Positions 1 through 11,901 of a stretch of 64,000 nt of DNA are shown piece by piece. The DNA lies in the NCBI GenBank assembly GCA_037501455.1, contig CM074865.1, positions 34,020,501 through 34,084,500 on the forward strand, given 5' to 3'. This DNA is from Lantana camara. Taxonomy: Eukaryota; Streptophyta; Magnoliopsida; Lamiales; Verbenaceae. Position 1 is the stretch's first letter. Every line of letters begins with the position of its first letter. The notes under the pieces were generated by a model that was not told the DNA's origin, searched no databases, and saw only the letters and a list, made by a program, of their open reading frames with translations. The translations under genes were made by a program, and so were the position numbers.

Positions 1-1791
1 GGTCGTAGGTCGCATTAACTAAAAGAAAATCCTAAAACCTCACCTTTTACCAAAAGTACCCATGGATGAGCGTTGGTGATCAAGAAGAAGTTAAACGGTG
101 GAACCAACACCTCTCGAACTCAAATTTGAGATAAACAAACATAAACTCATGACGTAGACTCGATCATGAACCAATTAGACGCTCGGCGACACATACGAAT
201 GCAAATGGATGCAACGCATATCATATAGATTCATACTTAGGCATATCAAATCAAATAATGAGATATCACATAAGGAATTCAAGAATTAAACTCATATCAT
301 ATGAAATAAACTCATGATGTGTCATATTATAGCATAACATAAGTGTTCATGAGTCTACAATGCATAACAGAGACAAACGAATCTAGAAAGAATCACACAT
401 AGCACTTAAACGCATATCAATTCAAGTCACGTTTACACTTATCAAATGGATCCATAAAATTAGAATAAATGACTAAACATGTTGTATAATCACATATTAA
501 CATGTTGAGGTCATAATTGGGGTGGGATAAATCGAATACAATCAAGAACGAAGCAAGAAATGAACAACGAAACGAAGCGGAGCACACAAAATCACACCAC
601 ACGAAACACACCCCAAAATAGAAGAAGGTAACGGGCGTTAGGTATGGCCATCCCAAAAGCCTTAATGCCCGTTAAAAGAAACAGGAGCAAAATTTCTCCA
701 AGGCTAGAGGAGGTAATGGGCGTTACCTCCCCAAAGGGGAAAAGACTTAACGGGCGTTAACCCCGTCGTCTGCTCCAAAACGAGAGCAGCCATGGCTGCT
801 CTCCCCTGCAACTCAACCAACAACAAGAGCAGCAAGGAAGAAGCATGAAAGCAGCAACAGATAAGCATGAAAAGGTCAAAGAAACATCATAGAAACAAGC
901 TCTAAAACTCCAAAATCAATCAAGCAAGAGATTCATCAAAATCCAAAATCCCTAACTATTCACACCAAAACTCATAGCATGCTTGAAACTCCATGAAAAT
1001 GAGAATAACATAGCTCTAAATGACCACAAGAATGAGGAGAGTAAAACCATATACTTACCTTTCAATTTGGAGAAGAAATGAAGATGTATGGAGCTCAAAA
1101 CTTGCAAAGTGAACAGTATCAGATTTCCCCCTTTTTCCTTCCTCTCGGTTCCACCTCGTTTTTCCCCTTTTTTGCTGAGTTTGAGTGTGTGGTTGGGAGA
1201 TAATAAGAGAGAGGGTTTAACTAAGGTCAAATAGGCTCAAGAATCAAGTCATTTGGTTAAGAAATGAAAGAGTTTTAGCCAAAATACTCCAAGGTGGCGA
1301 AGCTGTGCATGCTGTTCGGTTCGGAGGAAATACAGGGGTCCAAACTGGCTTAGAAAAATATGAATCTAGGTTCTTCATTTCCTTTCTTCCTTACAAGTCC
1401 AGCGCCACTTCCGGAATTCGAATCCGAATTCCCGATCTCAAGTTATGGCCTCCGAAATCCGAGGCGCGCTAAAACTCGTTAGGCCCTCAAATCCCAAAAA
1501 TAAGGAAATGGTCTCCGACCAATTCGAACAAGTATAAACGAATAAAATAAACACGTAAACAAGTTCATGAAATATATAATTCAAGCATATCACGTATTCA
1601 CATAGCTCGGAAAATAAATTCAGTATTAGAAATTAAATACGAAAGTTAAAACGAAAAATCTAAACATTTAGGGCACATAGGTCACTTAAACAATTAATTC
1701 AACGAAGAAATAAAATAAAAAAGGGAAATTAAAACATCAAAAACCCTCTCGTGATGTCATACCTGGCTTGCCGAAGAAACGAGGTGTCACA
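1..1791 (-). mobile_element. Partial gypsy-type LTR, family L copy A
   Basis: Read on the minus strand, an LTR begins at 1791 with TGTGACACCTCG and runs left out of the window. It shares landmarks with the other family L LTRs: a splice-donor-like GAAAG/GTAAGTAT (complement of about 1051-1066), a second donor block (complement of AAACCTCACC near 38-47) and a dyad cluster at 627-761. It interrupts copia C1a: the sequence right of 1791 (AGAGTTACCTAGATG) continues C1a, and the uninterrupted counterpart lies near 43811 in C1b. The left TSD lies outside the window. Whether this is a solo LTR or part of a longer element cannot be told. It contains no convincing gene. Confidence 0.8.
627..761. repeat. 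5-6-5 dyad cluster, copy A (4 sites)
   Basis: Four 16-bp dyads lie at 627, 661, 712 and 746. They read GGTAA-CGGGCG-TTAGG, CTTAA-TGCCCG-TTAAA, GGTAA-TGGGCG-TTACC and CTTAA-CGGGCG-TTAAC. Within-pair spacing is 34 and 34 bp, and the pairs are 51 bp apart. Arms are complementary or nearly so. The cluster lies about 1.03-1.16 kb from the LTR 5' end. Confidence 0.8.
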
Positions 1792-4700
1792 AGAGTTACC
1801 TAGATGACATGTTAATAAAGAATAGTTTCTGCTTTTCTAAGGGGTTTTTCGACCTCGCCTCCGGGGAGTCAACTGCGGTTAGTTAAGTCACCATTGCGTA
1901 AATCAAAATGTTTACGTAGATTTCATTTATTGGTTAGATACAGAAGAAAGTGGAATACATAATCTTAACTTATATTTATTTATTTATTTCAGTTTTATAA
2001 TAACGATCTATCTTAGTCCACTCCAAACTATATGTCTATAAGAAAATAGGCTAGTAACGGTTCAACTATGCTGACTAGGAAATGAATCTTGACATCGTGT
2101 TGAGACACAAAAGTTTTTGTACTCACTGAACCTTATTCGAAAATTCCGGAAACTATAACAAGTCAGGATTAGAAAGACGCTTATTCCAAATGGATCAAGT
2201 ATGACGAACTGGCTAGTCTTATATCCTGACATCTGTTTTAGATATTCTTAAGCATCAAATGCAGGAGATGCCTATTGATAAGAACATGTTTTGAAGACAG
2301 AATCGTACGATGGTACGAGCCAATCAGCAGGTTGTTAGTTATAAAGATGTCTGAAGGATCACCGGTTCAGAATCATATTATGAATATGATAACTAATTTG
2401 AACGAGATTGAAGGCCTTGTGCTTAAATAGATAATCTCAGCAATTATAATAGGATCTTATATTCTATCCTGAAGTTATTTGAAACGTTCAGGATTTTTTC
2501 AAATTTTTTTTTTTTAAAACCCAACCTGAACTAATGAATGACCTCAATATAGAAGAAAGGGTGATATAGACTAAGGGAAAATTTATCTTAAACCAGACAT
2601 CAATATCCACAGCCTAGAAAGGCAGTGCGTGAAGAAAAAGAAAAGGAATGGTTCCAATCTTAAGGTTTAGAAGAAAAAACCAGATCCGATAATGAAAAAT
2701 GTTTTATTTCGGTGGTAACGAGTATTGGAAAAGAAATTGTCCAAAATACTTAGTTTGTCTGTTTGCTACGCTGTTTAGATAAGATATGAAGATATCTTAC
2801 TCGTTGAAAGTATGTTTAGTTGGAAATTCACCAGACTCCTGGTGTGTAGATTGAGCTCAACTAATCATATTTGCAATTTGTTGCGAAGATTCAAACTAAC
2901 TTGGAAGTTTGAAAAACGGCTAACACATAACTACTGCTCAGGGATAATACAAGTGTAGTTGTATTAGCAGTAAGGACTATAAAGTCGTATTTTGGCAATC
3001 GAGTTTTAATATTATACATGCCATATATACAGAAATTTGATTTATTTGGGTTATTTGATAACTAATGGTTTAACTCTTTGTTTTGAATAAAGGTTTACCA
3101 TTAAACAAAATAAAAGGTTTATTTGCTCTGGCACAAAAAAAGATGGTCTTTTATATCCTAATTAAATCCTAATTTCAAGATTAACACTGAATAGCTTGAC
3201 TTACCATCTAAGAGGAAAAACTTCTACGTGCACCTATCTATTGGTCAACTGAATCTGAATAGGATCCAAAGACTGATTGTTGAGTCCTATTAACTTAAAA
3301 ATGGTATCAATCTACGAATCCTATTTAGAAAGTTAAAATGACCAAGTAGCCTTTTTGAGACAAAGGGTATTTAAGCCATGAATTTGCTTAAGTTAGTTCA
3401 TACGGACGTATGATATTATGAGTTTTCAAGCAAGAGAAAGTTTTGGGTACTTCATCATTCATTTGAACGATTACTCTAGATACAGTTATGTTTAGTTGAT
3501 GAGACTTAAGTCTGTATTTTTGAAGAGTTCAAAGAATATAAGACTCAAGTCAAAGAGTCAAATTAGAAAACATATCAAGGCACTTCGATTAGATCGAAGT
3601 AATAATAAGTATCTATGTTCAGAGTTAAATAGAATTTCTCAAATGAGATTAGATCTCAACTATCTGTATGAGATACGTATTAGCAAGGATGTATTGAGAA
3701 AGGAGAAATAGAACTCTGATAATGATGGTAAGATTTATGAAAAGTCCTGCTACTTTGGGGTCTTGCTCTCAAAACGACAATGCACATTAAACCTAGTTCT
3801 ATCTAAGTCAGTTCCTAAAACACTGATAGATCTGTAGCTCGGGTGAAAACCCTGTATCTCTTATCTTCGAATTTGAGGTAGCCTGGTCCACGTGTTAAGG
3901 ATGGATCCTGACGAGTTAGAACAAAGAACAAAGGTTTACTTGTTCTAAGGTTATCCTAGAAGAACAAGAGGAGGTGTATTTTGTAATTTGAGAAATCACA
4001 AAAGATGTTTGTGAGTATTTCAAAGATGATTTCATAAATAACCACAAAGGGTTGAAGCAAAATAGTGTTAAAAGAAAATAACAGTATTTGATACTGATTT
4101 CCATAAACCCGTGATAACTGAAAATGTATTAGATACATGTGATGTACCAAATACAACATTTGATGTAGAGACCTGTACATGAGAGCATCATTGTAGTGGG
4201 AGGGTTGTCAAGACACCTGACAAGATACGTAAGATTAACGCAAGTGGTAGAATCTGACGCATGTGATCCTGTCATATGTAATGAAGCTGTAGAAGATACA
4301 GACGCTGACCGTTTGCTCAAAATCCATGGAATCTTAGTTAGAATCTTAGTATTTTAACAAAGTCTTGAACTTGTAGAGGCGCCTGAAGGCATTAAACCCA
4401 TTAGATGCAATTACGTTCTACAAGAAAATAAAAGGAGAAATGGATGAAAAAGTAGAGACTCTAGAGCAAAGCTTTTGGCAAAGGGTCTTACCCAGAAAAG
4501 AAGAAATCATTTATGAGATCTTCTCGCCTATAGCAATGTTCAAGTCCATAAGAACTCTCCTCTCTATTGTTTCTCATTTTAATTATGAGATTAGATAAAT
4601 AGATGTAAAGACCATGTTCTCGAATGGGCACCTTCAAGAAGAAGAGATACATGGTACAACCTGAAGGCTTCACAGCCAGAAGTCAGGTGCATATAGTATG

Positions 4701-5691
4701 CAAATTTAATAGATCATTTTGTGATCTTAAGCAAGCATCTGGATCATGAAACATCAGAATTAAAGAGACAATTTAAATTCTTTGGATTTGAGCAATTTCC
4801 TGATGAACCATGAGTGTACAAAATAACATCATGATAATGTTGTAACACTTTAGTATTGTACGTAAACGATATTCTGCTCATTGGCAATGATGCAAGAATT
4901 TTGTCAGTGGTCAAGATTCGGATGTCAAATCAGTTTGACACGTAAGATCTAGGTTAGACCAATGTTATTCTAAAGATCAAACTTTTGTCGTGATCATTAG
5001 AAAAGAAGATTGGTTTATTATAACAAGCATATATAGATAAAATGCTGGTAAGGTATAATATAACAAATTCCAAGAAAGGTTCATTACCTTTTAGATATGG
5101 AATTTATCTATCTCGGGATTAGTGTCCTGAGACAACTGAAGAGATAGAAGATATGATTAGAGTTCCGAAGTTGAAGCTTTATGTATGTCGAGTTATGTAC
5201 AAGGCCAGATGCCTATTATGCAATAGATCTTGTCAGCAGATATTAGTCAAACCCTAGAATCTGACACTGGGTAGTAGTGAAAGCATATATTGGAGTACTT
5301 GAGAAGGACTTGAGATTATATGCTAGTCTCCCACAGTGGTGAGTTCATTTCCATAAGAGTGCGCGAATTCGGATTTTGAATCTGATTTCTATTCTGAACG
5401 TTAGACGTATGAATACGTGTTTACTCTAGAAAGTGCAACTACTAATTGGAGGTGTATTAAGCAGACTTACATTGCTTACTTCACCATAAAAGCTAAATGC
5501 ATGGTAGCTTGAGAAGCAGCCAGTTAGAAGTATTGGCTTCATGATTTCCTAGTTGTTGGCTCAGAGAAATGTCTAATAGATTCCTTCACTAAAGTATTGG
5601 CGCAAAAGAGTGCAAAACGAGTTTTGACACTCATGTGAAAGGAATAAGACTTGGATGTATGGCCAAATTGAATTTAGGGCAAGTGGGAGAT
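1792..5691 (+). pseudogene. Ty1/copia C1a internal region, decayed gag-pol
   Basis: This is the remnant of a copia polyprotein gene, entered part-way because copy A replaces its upstream part. The order gag, zinc knuckle, integrase, reverse transcriptase, RNase H can be followed through many stops and frameshifts. Visible pieces are a zinc knuckle near 2699-2745 (second Cys now Phe, His now Tyr), integrase core NDYSRYSYV near 3465-3490, a KHIKALR...SELNRIS stretch at 3570-3640 in a shifted frame, RT at about 4490-4990, and the RNase H side at 5090-5690. The RT catalytic box reads YVND (4859-4870) instead of YVDD. A polypurine tract AAGTGGGAGAT (5681-5691) precedes the 3' LTR. Several lesions are shared with C1b, so the parent family was already defective. 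It cannot encode working enzymes. Confidence 0.85.
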
Positions 5692-6773
5692 TGTTGGGAA
5701 TAGTGCCCTGAAAATTCAATTTCTTGGATTAATTAAACTGAATTTATAGCAAATTGTGAGTATTTCACATATTGATAATTAATGGCATGTGGTGGTATTC
5801 TTATATGAAATGTGTTTCATAGGAAAAGACTTTGAATACCGAAATCACGTGTCATTAAAATTCTAGTCAGTAAGATAAGAATATGTTCTTATCAAGAGTA
5901 TAGCGTGGTTATATAAGATGATTAGTCTTTCGTCATAGGGAATGGTGATTCCAATTATAACACGTTGATGATTTTCAATAGGATTGGAAACATCGAACTG
6001 GACCACTGAGATTATTCATTTTATACTGCTATCTAAAATGAATAAAATCTCAGGAAGCATTGTACTCTTAATCCTGACAAAATTTCGGCTTTAGGCATGT
6101 AGTGTTAGTCATTGTAATATACTCGAAGTGAGGTCTCGGTAACGGGTGGCCAAAATAGTTTGTGCGTTCGATGACTGCATGAAATGTGCTAAAGAGTTAT
6201 ATTGATCGAGGAATCTGTGGCCTTGTAAAAAGATATCCCTGAAATAGATTTATAAAAGTTCGAATTAAGACTTTGGCCAAAGCACTTCGCGTGATACGTC
6301 ACCGAAGTTGTATGTTGAATGTGTTTCACATACAGAGAATTTGAATTTATGGCGAATCAATAAATTTCAGATTAGAGATGAAAAATAAATGATAGTAGTT
6401 GCAATTTATTTTTCATGGATATCTACATGGAGGAGTGAAATGCGAAATTATTCTAGATCGAGATATTCGTGACTAATTTAATTAATTTTATAGTGCAACA
6501 ATATTTATTTAGTGGAATTAAATATTTTCAAACAGTAATTAATTACTATCATGAGATGATAACATATTATCCCGTTTGGAGCTAAAATTAATTAGTCCTG
6601 CAGGTCCCCCTACAAGCCCCAATTAATCAAAAACCCGAAGATAAAACATTAAAAGGAAAGAAAGAAATAAATTTTCCTAGTGTTTGAAAATATCCAAGGA
6701 ATTTATTTTAAGAAAATTCCAAAGAGTTGGAAATGCCCAAAATTTTATTTTGGAGAAAATGGAAATTTATCAA

Positions 6774-6775
<2 letters not shown>

Positions 6776-6832
<57 letters not shown>
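6776..6832. repeat. Poly-A plus (TA)n microsatellite
   Basis: A run of A of about 18 nt is followed by about 19 TA units, inside the C1a LTR. The C1b LTRs have only a short A-run here. Confidence 0.95.
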
Positions 6833-6837
<5 letters not shown>

Positions 6838-7147
6838 GATGACATGGCATGCTGACGTGACAAGTGGTTGACGTGTCAACTGACTTGTCAGGCCACGTCA
6901 GCGCCTGAGGGTGAGGTGGTGTTGACTCAGAGCCAACGCAGTCGCCACGCAGCACAAAAACCCTAGAGGCCACGTGTGTAACACACGCGCCACCTGAAGG
7001 TGGCGCGTGAGGGCGCGTCCGGCGACGGACTCGGCGGCATTGGACTCGTGGTGATGAGACCTTCAACATGGTGTATTCAAGAGTATGATACAAGTTGTAC
7101 ATGCAAGTGGGGATGTGAAATTACCATTTTGACCTCAAGTTTTTCTC

Positions 7148-7155
7148 TATAAATA
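7148..7155 (+). promoter_or_regulatory. TATA box of the C1a LTR
   Basis: TATAAATA followed by GGGGCC lies downstream of the GC-rich U3 block. The same motif is at 42201-42208 and 49293-49300 in C1b, so this is the family promoter. Confidence 0.7.
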
Positions 7156-7744
7156 GGGGCCTTGGGTCCTCATTTTTTCTCATAACTTTGGGAGAGGTTT
7201 TGGCTGAGTTTTTGGCTTTGAAACCATATCCCTTTTCTCCTAGTTAATTCCTAATTATTTTGGAATTAATTTTAATTAGGTGTTTATATATTTAATATAT
7301 AAAACACTTAATGTCGGGAGATTAAACCCTAAAAAGGGTTTTCTAGTTGAAAGTTTTATTTTCTCTAGTATTTAGAGAAATACTTTCGTAGCCCACACTC
7401 CAAGGGATTTCTGGGGATATTGCGGGGAAGCTCTGCCGGTCTCACAAAAGGGAAAGGAGCTGGAAAAATGCCGTTAGATAGCCATATTTGGAGTACGGTA
7501 ATATTTTACGATTGTATTATTTTGAGCATGATAAATTGTGTGCCATTAATTGTTAATTGCATGTTAAATATTTATCTGGTTAGTGATTTAAAATTTATTA
7601 TCAATTGCATGTATATACTTGAGTAGATTCGGCTAGTCTTTCGCTATGTATTAAAATGTTTTAGAAATATTTTAATACTTGTATTATATGAAAATTTTAA
7701 AATGTGGTTCCATACCATTAGTGTTTTGGGCCCACCACCCAGCA

Positions 7745-8260
7745 GGAACGATTCAGAGTCTTGACTGCTTATTCTAAGGCATAACCCCAGAATGAAGGTG
7801 GAAAATCAGTGAAACTCATCATGGAACAAACTACATCAAGTAAGGTTCGATTCCTTCTCTCAAAAACTCCATTAAGCTGAGGAGTTCCCAAATGAGTCCA
7901 CTGAGAGATAATTCCATTATCTCTGAGATGACTAAGGAATTCGTCACTAAGACACTCGCCACCTCGATCGGATCGAAGTGCCTTGATCTTCTGACTAACT
8001 TGGTTCTCAACCTCCTTCTAAAATTGCAAGAATTTCTCAAAACCTTCAGATTTATACTTCATTAAGTATACATAACCATAACGACTATAATCGTTTATAA
8101 AGGTTTTGAAATACTGATGGTTGTTTTGAGTACTTACACTAAGTGGCTCACAAACATTAGTATGGATCAAATCCAACCCCTTTGTGGCGCGTTCCACATG
8201 CCCATTGAATGGGGTTTTAGGCATTTTTCCTTTGAGACAGGATTCGCAAGAAGTTAACTG
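7745..8260 (-). pseudogene. Copia C2 integrase fragment
   Basis: Minus-strand reading gives a copia integrase core: KGLDLIHTNVCEPLS, INDYSRYGYVYLMKYKSE, IKALRSDRGGEC, then GTPQLNGVFERRNRTLLD. The second catalytic Asp (RSDRGGE) and the Glu (ERRNRT) are kept, but the first (normally HTD) reads HTN. In-frame stops occur after FEKFLQF and after FWGYALE. The frame is cut at 7745 where the C1a LTR ends, so C1a probably inserted here. Upstream pieces (PR, zinc knuckle, gag) follow to the right in the expected order. Confidence 0.85.
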
Positions 8261-8382
8261 TTTAAGGTCATTTTCAAAGAATGATCCTAAGTTAACTTGT
8301 TAATCCTATTCTTGGAAATATGTCCTAACCCAGCATACCATAAAGTTGCTAAAGCTTTGTTATCTCTTTTAAGTTTCTTTTC

Positions 8383-8760
8383 TCATTGTATATTGATGTT
8401 TTGAGTTAGGTAAAGTCCATTATTTAATGTACCAAGCATTCTAGAAGAATTGTTCTTCTTAGTATAATGGTTACCATTCTTAATATAAGTTTCATAATCT
8501 TCGCAATCAAGTATTGGAACTGAAATTATATTACGAATAATGTTTGGTACAAAAAGGACTTTATTTAAAACTAAATCAAAATCACCTAAATCTAATCTAA
8601 TTATGCCTAAAGCTTGAGCCTCAATGCTTGAGCCATCTCCAACCTTCAAGACACATTCTCCTCCCTTCAACTGCCGAACCTCACATAGCATCTGTACATC
8701 ATTACAGATATGAGATCCACAACCGGTATCAAGTACCCAAGAGTTAGAATTAATAGATCC
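8383..8760 (-). pseudogene. Copia C2 protease and pre-integrase region
   Basis: The minus frame shows WVLDTGCGSHICNDVQ, the copia aspartic protease active-site box (DTG), then LKVGDGSSIEAQALG, FVPNIIRN and YLTQN, typical of the protease to GAG-pre-integrase stretch. A frame of 102 codons is open from the Met at 8691, and the active site lies just upstream in the same frame. No catalytic loss is visible in the protease box itself. It is part of a broken polyprotein. Confidence 0.85.
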
Positions 8761-8765
8761 TTTCT

Positions 8766-9360
8766 TTAACGAGAAACATACCTTTCTTTAGAGTATCTTT
8801 GCACTCTTGGCAGTTTCTCCTCCAATACCCTGATTTGTCACAGTGGAAGCAAACATCCTCTTTTTGATTACGTCTTCTTTTGGGCTTTTCCCTTCTTGAT
8901 GCCGCCAATAGGCCTAAGGGGTTTCTTCTGCTTTTAGGTTTTTTTGCCCTTGACTTTAGAAGGCTTAAAAGAAGATGTAGCCGTGACCATCATGACCTTG
9001 TTGTCCTTCTTGATCATGCTCTCAGCAGTTACGAGTTGACTAATTAGGTCAGCTATAGTAGCATTTGCATGATTCATGTTGAAGTTCAGAACACAGAGGT
9101 TAAATGATGGTGGGAGCGAGACTAGCAACAAGTCCACTAAAAGCTCCTCTCTCAGTGGCATGTACATGGAGGTAAGCTTCTCAGTAAGACTAAGAAACTT
9201 GAGTCCATACTCGTTGGCACTCGAACTTTCCCTAATTCTCATCAAATTCCTTTTCGTTTCAGCTCAGCTTAAGATATGCCTCCTTATGGCTTTAGAAATC
9301 TCCATTTGAGATCTTTAGGCGCATGAGCTTTAAGATATTGAAGATTTCGTTCACATGGTT
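8766..9360 (-). pseudogene. Copia C2 gag with zinc knuckle
   Basis: The 103-codon frame at 8934-9245 reads ...LREELLVDLLLVSLPPSF...MIKKD, matching copia gag (LxxGEDLLVxLxLxSLPxxF). A zinc knuckle near 8814-8857 reads CFHCDKSGYWRRNC, CX2CX4HX4C with His replaced by Tyr. The reading frame breaks upstream near 9245-9290 and disappears by about 9360, where the L-element remains begin. Confidence 0.8.
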
Positions 9361-11889
9361 CTGATAGAGGGAAAGAAAGAACCACCTTTCTTGAAGTTTT
9401 CCGGCCGCCTCTCCCCCTTAAGAAAATAAAACATATATATATATATATTCCATCTCACTTCTTGAACTTGTTCTACCATTTCTCAAAACGAAGTATCTAT
9501 TCTTTCTAATTTTCTTGAAGTACTTAGCACTTCCGACCTTGTCCCGAAAATTCCCCCATCTTGGTTGGAAATCAAAACGAACACGAAGTCTACCATCCTT
9601 TCTCGAATGCTCACCTCCGGTTCTTGAATCACTTACCCTTTTCTGAAATTATTCTCACAATTTTTTTATTTTTTTTTCCTATCCAAATCTTGAAGGTCAT
9701 CATGTGTCAAAGTCTTCTTATCCTTCCACTTCTCCATTTTCAAGAAATCTCGTTGTTGATAACTCTTGTATTTTTGTTTCTTCTATTGAAAGTAACCCGT
9801 TTGAGCCCATCAATAACTTTGAAGTCATTTCCCCGGTCGGCTCTCCCCCTTAAGAATGTCTATTCTTACCCGTTGGCTCGTAACATCACTTCTTAACTTG
9901 AAATTCTTAATTCCTTAAATTTAGCTTCCTTGGTATAAGTGATTCTAACCACGCCACGTAGCCGAAAATTTTCTCACGTTACTTTTGCAATGATCGATAG
10001 GATCAACAACCCACTTCTACCAATCTAACTCTTGGCTACTTCTCCGACCTCTAAATTTCTCTTCCCCTTTTATCTTTTTTCAACCCCATTAATTCCTTGT
10101 CGTAATTCGGTTATATCTCGGTTAACGTAATGGTTGATACATGAATTGGGGAGAGTTCCTATCAAGAAAACACTTAACAATGCATGTCGGGTTAATATGC
10201 TGATGCATGTGTCACACTTGTAAGTAATAAAATACATAAGTTGGAAGAATTAAGCTCAATTAGGAATGCATATATAATTAAGGAAATTTAAATAATTTAA
10301 ACAACGTATGATGAACGTGCTCATGAATGAGTTGAACCTGTCACCGTAGTTGCATCTTTTAGCTTGACACTTTTCCTTGTTTGTTGATTTACAAGCTTGC
10401 CTTGAATTGGTTGGCCATTTCTTGTTACCCACGGTCTTTCCAATTCTTCAAAATCCCCAACATCAACTCGTACATTTCCATCACTCGAGAATCAAAATTT
10501 CTTGAACTCGATTCCGTCCCCAAGTATTCCCTCCAATTTATTGATTCTAAGTGTGGCTCGAGCCTTCACCTTATACATCTTCTTAACCAAAGTTTCCTTG
10601 TGTCAACTCGCATAACTTTGTAATCAACATTCTGATTCTTGAACTCAAATGCCTCTACTTCCATGAAGTTGATACCTTGCCTTCTTTTGAGGATTTAATC
10701 TCTAATTGTTATCTAAATCCCTCCCTAGCCAACACCTCCGTTGAAGTTCTCTAAATGTACACTTTCCGAATTTGAATCAGTTATATACTTTGTTTTCTTA
10801 CTTGCCTACACCTTAAGCATATAATTTCCCTCCAAAAGTTAATTGCATTTCTTTACCGTTTCCATTTGTTGTTCCGTATCTTCCAATTTAACTTCTTCCT
10901 TACTCGAAATCCATAGTGACTTCAATTCCCTTTTTTTTTTTTTTTTTTTTTTTTCTTTCTTAGTCTCTTCATTCTTCTTCATCGATCTAACCCCCTCAAT
11001 CCGATATGCTTAATACCCTCTGGAGAATGTCCATCCAAATTAATTGAACTTATCCTATCTTACCCGGGGATCCGATATAATTTAATTCCTCTCTTCCTTC
11101 TTTTACTCCAAACTTGGCTTCAATTAACTTGATTTACTTGGAAATCCTTCTTTGATGGTCCTTGTTATTGATTTTCCAATGAACCTTTCTTGCCTTAAAC
11201 TTACTTGAAGATTTTCATCTCCTTGTTGAATAGAATCTCAGATTTAACACCTTTCCAAGATTTCCTTCGTTCCATTCCTCGGTTTGCACAACCCCGTTAA
11301 GTTCGGTTGACTAACTTTTGATGTGGCATGGGTGTATGTGTTGACCTTATCGTGATTTAACATCATCTACCCCAACTCCACCTCTTTGAATTTTGTTCAA
11401 CTTCCCTAGAGCTTTTAAGTCATCCCACAATTCAACCATTCTATTCCGAACCCTGACCTTTGAACCATAGCTCCATTAAGGAAGACCACACTCTCACACT
11501 CCCCTATAATCCTGGTACATTCCTTCCATCTTCCATGGTTGAAAGTAAGGCGGGAGATAGTCCGTTGTTGCCGTGGAAATTGGCCGTGGTTTGATATAAT
11601 CTTTATAACCTATAACTCAATATTAATTCAAAGCTAAATGCATGCGGTTAGTACATGCTCGTGTCACATAATCAACACCAAAGACATGGATTTGATGCAA
11701 AATGTAACAATTAATTCAACAAAGTGGAATTTAAAACACTTTGAGCACACAAAGTTCAAGCAATTTTAATAGCAAAAAGTCAGCAAGTAATGCTAATAAT
11801 CAATGCAATGCGCAAGTTATCAAATTGTTCCTAAGCCGCACGACCTAGACTCACAAGACACGACGCTAGAACCTCGGTTTTGCAACCGG
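9361..11889 (-). pseudogene. Decayed internal region of minus L element (copy B)
   Basis: This is a stretch of about 2.5 kb between the C2 gag and the PBS of copy B with no coding frame I can assign. Two similar purine tracts on the minus strand (complement of TCTCCCCCTTAAGAA at about 9410 and 9842) look like polypurine tracts, but no 3' LTR follows either. There is a 24-nt T run at 10931-10954. Position and strand suggest leader and degenerate body of the element whose 5' LTR is 11910-14967. The left boundary is approximate. Confidence 0.45.
10931..10954. repeat. Poly-T tract
   Basis: A 24-nt T homopolymer inside the degenerate region. Confidence 0.95.
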
Positions 11890-11901
11890 GCTGTGATACC
11901 A
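11890..11901 (-). other. Primer binding site of copy B element
   Basis: GCTGTGATACCA is the complement of the Met-tRNA primer site TGGTATCAGAGC with one mismatch. It lies 8 bp from the LTR end at 11910, as in copy C. Confidence 0.8.

Larger units (their letters stand above)
5692..7744 (+). mobile_element. 3' LTR of copia C1a
   Basis: The LTR starts TGTTGGGAATAG right after the polypurine tract and ends ...CCCAGCA at 7744. It is collinear with both C1b LTRs at 40563 and 47713. It contains an A-run followed by a TA microsatellite (6776-6832), a GC-rich block with ACGT-core motifs (6843-7030), and a TATA box (TATAAATA, 7148-7155). Its divergence from the C1b LTRs is plain by eye (many substitutions and small indels), so this copy looks older. 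The right flank enters copia C2 integrase coding sequence on the minus strand. Confidence 0.88.

Noticed and set aside
629..760. Dyad clusters as a CRISPR array
   Set aside because: Repeats are short self-palindromes with alternating spacings, in a plant retrotransposon LTR; there are no cas genes.
7420..7626. Conserved small frame near the LTR 3' end of C1 (also 42449, 49541)
   Set aside because: Start and end differ between copies, and the similarity is fully explained by LTR homology; no sign of coding constraint.
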